Shown here: one piece after another, positions 6,552 to 11,130 of the stretch | How the letters are laid out: every line of letters starts with the position of its first letter | Position numbering within the stretch: position 1 is the stretch's first letter | Source: an uncultured bacterium | GTDB taxonomy: Bacteria > Bdellovibrionota_C > UBA2361 > SZUA-149 > CALKYB01 | Assembly (NCBI GenBank): GCA_938003565.1 | Contig: CALKYB010000203.1 | Coordinates: forward strand, 1 to 11,130 | Length of the DNA: 11,130 bases | Direction: 5' to 3' | Notes under the pieces: model-generated | The model's database searches: none | The model's input: the letters and a program-made list of their open reading frames with translations, nothing else | Told to the model about the DNA's origin: nothing | Made by a program: the position numbers and the translations under genes

Positions 6552-7256
6552 CTAGTGCTCTTCGTGCGCAGTTGCCAAGCCTATGTATACCATCGTTAAA
6601 AGGGAAAAAACGAAGGCCTGGATAAAACAAACAAATGCTCCCAGCCCATAAAAGGCAACTGGAAGAACAACCTTGAGAACGTTTGTAAAACTCGACAATA
6701 CAGCATGGTCAGCCAGCATATTAGCGCTAAGGCGTAAACTCAAGGTAATTGGTCGAAATAGGTGACTTATGAGCTCTATAGGAATTAGCAAGGGTGCTAA
6801 AAGGGGAAGTGGCCCAGCGAAGTGTTTTAGGTAGTTAACCAAACCAACTTCTTTTATTCCCATAGCGTTATAGGCAAGAAAAACAATGATGGCTACACCC
6901 ATGTTAAACATCAGTCCACCAGGAATTCCGTCGGTGGAGCCAGACATGCCAGGGACAAGTCCCATTAAGTTCATTACAAGAATATAAACAAAAATTGTAA
7001 TAGCAAAGGGAAGATATTTGCGATTGTGCTTGCCCATTGAACTGTCACCTAGGCTGGTGAACATTTCACAAATCATTTCACAAATATTTCGTAGTGAGAA
7101 GCCTTCGTCAGGGACCAATGGTTTTTCTGCTTTATTGAGGCTGCTGAGGCCCAGTCTGAACAAACCAGTTACGATAAGAGCCGCAATGCCAGCTGAGGCA
7201 ATAGGCTCCCATTCGGAACCGGTTACAGCTGAAACAAAGTTAATACCTTCGGCCAT
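6552..7256 (-). CDS. atpB: ATP synthase Fo subunit a
   Basis: Subunit a holds the two half-channels and the stator arginine facing the c ring. The 234-aa product has five or six hydrophobic helices. Its conserved C-terminal part is RPITLSLRLSANMLADH, in which R175 corresponds to the essential R210 of E. coli, followed by FYGLGAFVCFIQAFVFSLLTMVYIGLA near the end, the usual subunit a hallmark. GKHNRKYLPF (75-84) and MNLMGLVPG (95-103) resemble deltaproteobacterial-grade subunits. ATG 7254-7256 has AGGG a few nt upstream. It stands between the atpI-like gene (183-bp gap) and atpE (76-bp gap). No F1 genes are present here, so the ATP synthase genes are split between loci. Confidence 0.95.
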   Translation of the reverse strand: MAEGINFVSAVTGSEWEPIASAGIAALIVTGLFRLGLSSLNKAEKPLVPDEGFSLRNICEMICEMFTSLGDSSMGKHNRKYLPFAITIFVYILVMNLMGLVPGMSGSTDGIPGGLMFNMGVAIIVFLAYNAMGIKEVGLVNYLKHFAGPLPLLAPLLIPIELISHLFRPITLSLRLSANMLADHAVLSSFTNVLKVVLPVAFYGLGAFVCFIQAFVFSLLTMVYIGLATAHEEH

Positions 7257-7439
7257 GTCGCCCTAAAATCGAGGCCAACCACAGTAAGATTGGCGGATTA
7301 AATAAAGTGCAATTTTTCTAAAAAGCACCCCCACAAATAGGCCCTCTATATGGCGAAATTTTAATTCTAAAGCAAGTGGGCTGCTGCTAAAATGAGCATA
7401 GTTTTTAGACATAAACTAATAATGAGTTTTAGGACTAAT

Positions 7440-7850
7440 TTATTGGTTGTTAGCTTGGAGTTTTCTATGGCCTATGGCTAGAAATAGCACCGCAAGGGCG
7501 TAGACTGCCCCGAAGCTAGATAGGGTAGTAATTATGTCAGGTTTTAGAGATTGGCTTAAAAACAATATTAAACCAAGAGCGAAGTTAAGTTTTATAAATA
7601 AAGCTATAGCTACAGAAAAACTCCAACCCCTCTGAAGTAGTAGTTGCTCTGAGATATAGCCCCAAAAGAAGACATTTCCCAAGGCGCAGAAAACACCCAG
7701 AACGGTATAGGTTGGATTGAAGAATAATGAGCCAAAGGGCAGAAAGATTGTATACAAGAGAAGAACTAGAAAAGAGGAAAGAATGAAGCTCTTAAGCAAC
7801 AATTTTTTGTTTAACTTAAGTTCTTGGATACTACTGCTTTCTCTTTTCAC
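7440..7850 (-). CDS. atpI: AtpI-like membrane protein (ATP synthase I family)
   Basis: The 136-aa protein has a basic N-terminus and four predicted membrane helices, roughly 20-38, 48-66, 78-98 and 108-126, ending in the basic IGHRKLQANNQ. Size, topology and position just before atpB and atpE fit AtpI, a poorly conserved accessory proposed to help c-ring assembly or Mg2+ supply. The sequence alone would not prove it; position carries the call. The start is GTG 7848-7850 with an in-frame stop three codons upstream and no evident ribosome site; a TTG pair about 15 codons later is an alternative. Unusually, the plus strand is G-rich across it (84 G to 58 C counted in 7441-7800), so its coding strand is C-rich. 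Confidence 0.7.
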   Translation of the reverse strand: MKRESSSIQELKLNKKLLLKSFILSSFLVLLLYTIFLPFGSLFFNPTYTVLGVFCALGNVFFWGYISEQLLLQRGWSFSVAIALFIKLNFALGLILFLSQSLKPDIITTLSSFGAVYALAVLFLAIGHRKLQANNQ

Positions 7851-7979
7851 GATAGTTTATCTGAATATTGAATTAACAAACTTTGCTAGTTTAGCAGATA
7901 GCTAGAGTAAAGTAACCGGTCCCGAAGAAGTCCTTCTTTCTAAGATTGTATACATGACGATGTAATCTTATGGAGGATT

Positions 7980-7989
7980 GAAACGTTTC
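7980..7989. promoter_or_regulatory. Operator-like palindrome GAAACGTTTC
   Basis: This perfect 10-bp palindrome is framed by two GGATTG direct repeats (7975-7980 and 7992-7997). The core resembles operators of LacI-family regulators, but no such regulator is in the window and one site of this size is weak evidence. Confidence 0.25.
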
Positions 7990-8062
7990 GGGGATTGCCG
8001 GTTGCTATGTCCCTATCAAGAACCATTTTTTTATAGGTTTGTAGGGGACTGAACTTATTTGT

Positions 8063-8110
8063 TTCTAAAAACTGAAGTTGGGTTCTAAAAATACTAAAAG
8101 CGGTTCTAAG
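8063..8110. repeat. Three TTCTAA repeats at two-helical-turn spacing
   Basis: TTCTAAAAA occurs at 8063-8071 and 8083-8091, and TTCTAAG at 8104-8110. The starts are 20 and 21 bp apart, so the copies lie on one face of the helix. Such phasing suits cooperative protein binding or intrinsic bending. The short unit and AT-rich setting leave chance possible. Confidence 0.35.
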
Positions 8111-8412
8111 TTTTAAGCACTTAAAGTTAGGAAGCAACTGAAGCGCTGATATTTATTCTTGAAAGTTGCGGGAATAACTTTTTTTATTTTTTCTTTGCTT
8201 AGCTATTCTCTTTCTCATTTTCTATTGCTAGTTACATCTCACTAACTTTGAACAAGTGGGTCTGTAATAGCTATACTCATTAGAGAAGATTTTTATTGTT
8301 TTCTTTTGAGAAGTGTTTTCAAAGTAGTCGCTTCAAAAATTGTATACACATTTATCTTTTATTTTCTTTAAGGCGTAGTCTTTTTACGTGATTCACTGAC
8401 CTTGCTTTAGAT

Positions 8413-8431
8413 CTTCTCTGAGCGAGAGAAG
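8413..8431. repeat. Short perfect hairpin in the dnaA leader
   Basis: CTTCTCT (8413-8419) and AGAGAAG (8425-8431) pair perfectly around the loop GAGCG. No T-run follows on either strand, so it is not a standard terminator. Just downstream lies AATTAAA-G-TTTAATT (8457-8471), another perfect AT palindrome. Confidence 0.4.
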
Positions 8432-8534
8432 CCCGCAGCTTAAACATAGAAATCAAAATTAAAGTTTAATTATAAATTTTCAAATCCCGACTATTTTTGA
8501 ATTGTAGAAGTAGGACTCAGGAGTTTTTCTAAAA

Positions 8535-8578
8535 GTCTTTTTTGTTTTAAAATTTATTTTTAAAAACAAAAAAAAGAC
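8535..8578. repeat. A/T inverted repeat upstream of dnaA
   Basis: GTC, six T, G, four T (8535-8548) is mirrored by five A, C, eight A, GAC (8562-8578). The arms differ only in length of the homopolymer runs. It could form a long weak hairpin or a bent A-tract structure. It sits about 255-300 bp before the dnaA start. Confidence 0.45.
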
Positions 8579-8581
8579 CCA

Positions 8582-8615
8582 TCAAAATTTGCAATTGTTC
8601 TCAAAGTTTGCGATT
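8582..8615 (+). repeat. 15-nt direct repeat TCAAARTTTGCRATT, two copies
   Basis: The copies at 8582-8596 and 8601-8615 agree at 13 of 15 positions, both differences being A/G, with a period of 19 bp. They lie 218-251 bp before the dnaA start codon, where a regulator of dnaA might bind. I do not recognise the motif as a known operator. Confidence 0.45.
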
Positions 8616-8832
8616 TGTGGGTGGTCGTTCTTTCTGTTGTTTTTTCCCATCGGGTTTTGAATTTGTTTTGTGACGGGTGGCGCTAGATTTCCTTTGCTGT
8701 TTTTGGATTAGTGAGTGCTAGTTTTGCGGTAAGGTATATTTTTTACGTTTATAGTTAACGGTCAAAAATTTAGCGTTTGTAGAAGTTTTTTCTGCAAAAA
8801 ATACGAATCTAAAATTTTTCGGAGATTGGAAT

Positions 8833-10317
8833 TTGCTTTTATCATTCGGTCACACTCACACCAAATCAGAAAACAAGAATCTAGAAGAAGTAGGAAGAGA
8901 GCCTGCTGAAGCTGGCGCGATTTGGACTAAAAGCGTTTCTGCCCTTAAAGAAAAACTAGACCCTCAAATATTTGCTGCTTGGATTCAACCTCTTTCAGTC
9001 GCAAATTTAAAAGATGGTGGTTCTTTAGAAGTTTTGGCACCAAATAAATTTTGTTGCGAACACGTAAAGAATCATTACGGCGATATCATTACGAATACTA
9101 TTTCAACTGTAACAGGTGAGAAGGTCCTATCGGTAAGCTTCAAAGTTGGAGAAGGTATCGTGAGTAAGGGGATTGTTTCAGAGACTCCTAAAGCACCAGC
9201 GAAGAAAATTGTTGTTGAGAGTTCTCTTGGCAGAGCCCCAGCGACTACTAGAAATCGGCGCGCTATTGGCTCGAAGTCTCTTCTTTCTAGGTCCTCAGAC
9301 CAAACAAACTTAAATCCTAACTATAACTTTTCAAATTACGTAGTTGGTGGATGTAATCAGTTCTCCCATGCTGTTAGTTTGCGTGTTGCTGAGAATTTGG
9401 GGGCTCACTATAACCCTCTATTTATTTATGGCGGAGTTGGTCTGGGCAAAACACATTTAGTCAACGCGATTGGTAATGCTGCCAAGCGACGAGGAAAGAA
9501 AGTTCTTTTTGTTTCTTCTGAGTTTTTTGTGAACGAATTAATTTCATCGATTCGCACAAAAAGTATGGACAAGTTTAAAAGCCGCTTTAGGAGTTTGGAC
9601 TTGTTGATTATCGACGATATCCAATTCTTGTCAGGAAAAGAAAGAACCCAAGAAGAGTTTTTTCACACTTTTAATGAACTTCATCAAAAGAATAAGCAAA
9701 TTGTCATTACCTCTGACAAGCTTCCTCAAGAGTTGACAGGACTTGAGGAAAGACTTCGCACTAGATTTTCTTCGGGACTTTCTGCGGATCTTCAGGCGCC
9801 TGATTTCGAGACTCGAGCGGCGATTATCATGAAGAAAGCCGAAGCTTCGGGAATTTCTCTTTCAGAAGACGTTGTTAAACTATTTGCTGAGCGAATTGAC
9901 ACGAATGTTCGGGAACTGGAAGGGGCCTTAAACAGAGCTCAGGCATTAAGTTCTCTGCAGGACATGCCTATTACTATGGCACTGGCCGAGGAAGTTCTTA
10001 AAAGTTGCGCTTTGAAGATGACTCGAGACATTACTCCTGAGTTGATTCAAAAGATAGTATCTGAAAAGTATAATGTTAGTATTAGTGAGTTGCTCGGAAA
10101 AAGACGAACTCAAAACATTGCTTTTGCTAGACATGTAGCGATGCATATTTGTCGAGATTTAACTGGTTGCTCTTACCCCGAAATAGGAGCTCTTTTTGGT
10201 GGTCGTGATCATTCCACTGTTATTCATGCGAATCGGGTAATTGATCAAAGAAGGAAGGATTTTCCTGAGATTAATGAGGATGTTGTTAATTTGATTGCTA
10301 AGATTAAGGGGTAGAGT
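8833..10317 (+). CDS. dnaA: Chromosomal replication initiator protein DnaA
   Basis: DnaA binds DnaA boxes, forms an ATP-dependent filament and opens oriC. The 493-aa product has the four usual domains: an N-terminal interaction domain (W31 to about 105, KLDPQIFAAWIQPL), a variable linker to about 160, the AAA+ domain with Walker A GGVGLGKT (200-207), Walker B LLIIDDIQF (257-265) and arginine finger in RLRTRFSSGL, then a helix-turn-helix with the DnaA signature around GGRDHSTVIH (456-465). The start is TTG 8833-8835 with GGAG 8 nt upstream; there is no in-frame ATG before W31. The first 30 residues are a nonconserved extension. dnaN is not downstream, unlike the classical order; it lies 5.9 kb left on the other strand. 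A terminator follows. Confidence 0.97.
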
Positions 10318-10345
10318 TCGATTTAGAATCTATTCTAGTTTTTTG

Positions 10346-10377
10346 AAGCCTGGCCTTTGTTGCCGGGCTTTTTTTTT
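10346..10377 (+). terminator. Intrinsic terminator of dnaA
   Basis: AAGCCTGGC (10346-10354) pairs with GCCGGGCTT (10362-10370), a nine-pair stem with one G-U pair and a 7-nt loop, followed by seven further T (10371-10377). It starts 28 bp after the dnaA stop codon, so dnaA is probably transcribed alone. Confidence 0.93.
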
Positions 10378-10385
10378 GTTTGCTC

Positions 10386-10522
10386 GCCAAGGGCAATTTG
10401 TAACAAGTTTTTCGCTAGTCATAGCCTAGTGGAGGGGAATTTTTGACGAAGAGACAAATTTGATTGGTAGTATTTTTGCGGCTGCGAAAACCGCTCAAAA
10501 CTGGTTAGAAATTGCCCTTGGC
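10386..10522 (+). ncRNA. Candidate structured RNA or small palindromic element (26-bp arms)
   Basis: The arms 10386-10411 and 10497-10522 are reverse complements at 24 of 26 positions; the outer 14 (GCCAAGGGCAATTT) pair perfectly. Inside, CGCTAG/CTAGTG can form one hairpin, TTTG/CAAA an apical one and GCGG/CCGC (within 10478-10494) a third. This gives a rod of about 137 nt with a closing stem, an open middle and small hairpins, loosely like 6S RNA, though shorter than most and without a sequence I recognise. It begins 9 bp after the dnaA terminator. No promoter of its own is evident and no terminator follows immediately. A non-autonomous mobile element with inverted ends is the main alternative, but no target duplication flanks it. 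The plus strand is chosen only because both neighbouring genes lie on it. Confidence 0.5.
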
Positions 10523-10607
10523 TCTACATCCAGGTTCTCTATCTTTGTCCCAGAGGATGCTATACAATCAGCCTTGGGTAGATTTGTGTGATTCTAACAG
10601 GTTTTTT

Positions 10608-10658
10608 AACAGCATCTCCTTAATTTCTCTATTAGGGAGGTGCTGTTTCTTACCTCCC
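10608..10658 (+). promoter_or_regulatory. Leader with two mutually exclusive hairpins
   Basis: Positions 10608-10624 pair with 10631-10647 in a 17-pair stem (two G-U pairs) capped by TTCTCT. The segment GGGAGGTG (10635-10642) in its right arm can instead pair with TACCTCCC (10651-10658), eight pairs with one G-U. Both structures cannot form together. The second ends about 10 nt before the AGGA ribosome site of the 89-aa gene at 10681. The T-run after the first stem is short (TTTCTT), so it would be a weak terminator. The layout resembles an attenuator or riboregulator, but no known aptamer is recognised. Confidence 0.45.
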
Positions 10659-10680
10659 ATTCACTTAACAGGAACTACCA

Positions 10681-10950
10681 ATGGCTAAAAAACTTTCAAT
10701 TACCATCGAGGAAGATGAAGGTTGTCGGGAGATCAAGGTCGAGGGAGACATTAATCTTTCGAGAGCGATTTTATTTCTTGATGAATCCGGTCAATTTGCT
10801 GCTTCTGAAGATGGTGTTAATCCGGCAATGTCTAATGAAGTTAAAGCTTTGAGAACCGTCGTGCAGCGTCTGAGGCTGCAGGGAATTTTATCTCAACTTC
10901 GATTACGCGACAAAAGTAGTTTCGCTCAAATGCTGTCAAATTATCAATAG
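10681..10950 (+). CDS. Small hypothetical protein, 89 aa
   Basis: The frame starts at ATG 10681-10683 with AGGA 8 nt upstream, runs 89 codons to TAG and is followed by a hairpin, so it looks like a real single gene. The product begins MAKKLSITIEEDEGCREIKV, which reads as beta strands, and ends in a likely amphipathic helix rich in Arg, Leu and Gln (about 53-89, with RTVVQRLRLQGILSQLRLRD). It has no signal peptide, membrane segment, metal-binding cluster or recognised motif. The N-terminal half is acidic and the C-terminal half basic, which could suit nucleic-acid or protein binding, but that is speculation. I do not recognise the family. An overlapping frame from 10640 is a shadow. Confidence 0.75.
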   Translation: MAKKLSITIEEDEGCREIKVEGDINLSRAILFLDESGQFAASEDGVNPAMSNEVKALRTVVQRLRLQGILSQLRLRDKSSFAQMLSNYQ

Positions 10951-10960
10951 GTTTTTGGGT

Positions 10961-10985
10961 GCCTCAGTTCTTTTTTGACTGAGGC
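10961..10985. terminator. Probable terminator after the 89-aa gene
   Basis: GCCTCAGT (10961-10968) pairs perfectly with ACTGAGGC (10978-10985) around a T-rich 9-nt loop. Only GTTT follows on the plus strand, so the U-run is poor. It lies between two convergent genes and probably ends the upstream one; on the minus strand no U-run follows either. Confidence 0.6.
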
Positions 10986-11023
10986 GTTTAAAGAATCACT
11001 CCTTTCTACTCATAATTTTTGTT

Positions 11024-11130
11024 TTATCTAAACGAGGAGATTGATTGAATTAATTCTCCAATTTCTTTTTGATCGTTGTAGGGAGCAAATGAGGGACGAA
11101 GTAGAGATTTTCCGTCTAAGCTGAAGCCTC
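11024..11130 (-). CDS. Class V aminotransferase / cysteine desulfurase-like protein, C-terminal end only
   Basis: A minus-strand frame enters at the right edge and ends at TAA 11024-11026, showing the last 34 residues. It contains SLLRPSFAPYNDQKEIGELI. This matches the pattern R-x-S-F-x-x-YN-x-x-x-E-I-x-x-L near the C-terminus of class V PLP enzymes such as SufS/NifS-type cysteine desulfurases and selenocysteine lyases, where the Arg binds the substrate carboxylate. The catalytic lysine and the rest are outside the window, so substrate cannot be told. Coding is supported by codon-like composition and by the stop lying just before the shared intergenic hairpin. Confidence 0.65.
   Translation of the reverse strand, partial: GFSLDGKSLLRPSFAPYNDQKEIGELIQSISSFR

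Larger units (their letters stand above)
7851..8832. other. Long non-coding region upstream of dnaA
   Basis: These 982 bp lie between the divergent atpI-like gene and dnaA. I found no gene: the longest frame (minus, 7940-8137) begins at a TTG without ribosome site and its product resembles nothing. The region is T-rich on the plus strand. It holds phased TTCTAA repeats, a 10-bp palindrome, a 7-bp perfect hairpin, an A/T inverted repeat and a near-perfect direct repeat, listed separately. It has no TCCACA-core DnaA box; the nearest is GTATACACA at 8341-8349, one mismatch from consensus. It should contain the promoters of dnaA and of the atp cluster, neither of which I could place with confidence. 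Confidence 0.6.

Noticed and set aside
7307..7328. Hairpin GTGC...GCAC with T5/A5 between atpI and atpB
   Set aside because: Weak stem with a bulge and a minimal loop, no U-run; not supportable as a terminator or processing site.
7940..8137. 65-codon minus frame upstream of dnaA
   Set aside because: Begins at TTG without ribosome site, product unlike any family, and it crosses the palindrome and repeats of the non-coding gap.
8341..8349. GTATACACA as a DnaA box beside dnaA
   Set aside because: Differs at the first consensus position, lacks the TCCACA core, stands alone, and is explained equally well by the TTGTATACA motif.
10386..10522. Insertion of a known IS or MITE
   Set aside because: No target-site duplication at either end and no transposase; copy number elsewhere is unknown, so the mobile-element reading is kept only as an alternative.
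10386..10522. tRNA, tmRNA, SRP RNA or RNase P RNA
   Set aside because: No CCA-ended cloverleaf, no GGAAGGAAGCAGCC-type SRP tip and no GAGGAAAGUCC-type RNase P core was found there or elsewhere in the window.
11056..11120. Short plus frame from TTG after GAGGAG near the right edge
   Set aside because: It ends in a stop after about 27 codons, and the opposite strand has a frame with a convincing class V aminotransferase C-terminus.
1..11130. CRISPR array, prophage or defence-system genes
   Set aside because: No regularly spaced repeats of CRISPR type and no integrase, nuclease or toxin-antitoxin signature; the content is core chromosomal.

Overview
The window is an AT-rich bacterial chromosome segment that holds a probable replication origin and the genes usually found near one. 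It carries recF, dnaN, an acyl-CoA carboxylase-type biotin carboxylase gene, trxB, the membrane-sector ATP synthase genes (atpI-like, atpB, atpE) and dnaA. Two things suggest a Gram-negative lineage of the old deltaproteobacterial grade (Bdellovibrionota, SAR324 or similar): Fo genes a and c sit with an atpI-like gene but without F1 genes, and the subunit a sequence has a deltaproteobacterial look. This is an inference from remembered family patterns and I cannot name a genus.

Layout: 1-410 is the start of an unrecognised protein gene (minus). 594-1736 recF and 1796-2938 dnaN form a minus-strand pair separated by 59 bp that contain a perfect 22-bp palindrome. 2939-3580 is a non-coding, very AT-rich stretch with four DnaA-box-like sites and a basal-unwinding arrangement (DnaA box, short spacer, TAG-type trios, AT-only tract); I take it as oriC. 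3581-4966 is the biotin carboxylase (minus), divergent from trxB (5139-6077, plus). A strong bidirectional terminator separates trxB from the convergent atpI-atpB-atpE cluster (7850 down to 6149, minus). 7851-8832 is a long non-coding dnaA leader with several repeats but no good DnaA box. dnaA (8833-10317, plus) ends in an intrinsic terminator. 10386-10522 is a 137-nt inverted-repeat structure, probably a structured RNA or a small palindromic element. It is followed by a hairpin pair with mutually exclusive pairing, then an 89-aa orphan gene (10681-10950), a terminator, and the C-terminus of a class V aminotransferase / cysteine desulfurase-like protein on the minus strand (11024 to beyond the end).

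How it fits together: DnaA made from the right-hand gene would act on boxes about 5.4 kb away beside dnaN. DnaN (sliding clamp) and RecF (gap repair, clamp-linked) are transcribed away from the putative origin to the left and dnaA away from it to the right, so these three are co-directional with replication. G/C counts done by hand on a few stretches agree with a strand switch between dnaN and atpI. The metabolic genes between them (biotin carboxylase, thioredoxin reductase, Fo subunits) look like an insertion or rearrangement within the classical dnaA-dnaN-recF order.

The most unusual items are the origin architecture separated from dnaA, the undescribed structured region downstream of dnaA (10386-10658), and an ATP synthase c subunit carrying part of the Na+-binding signature.
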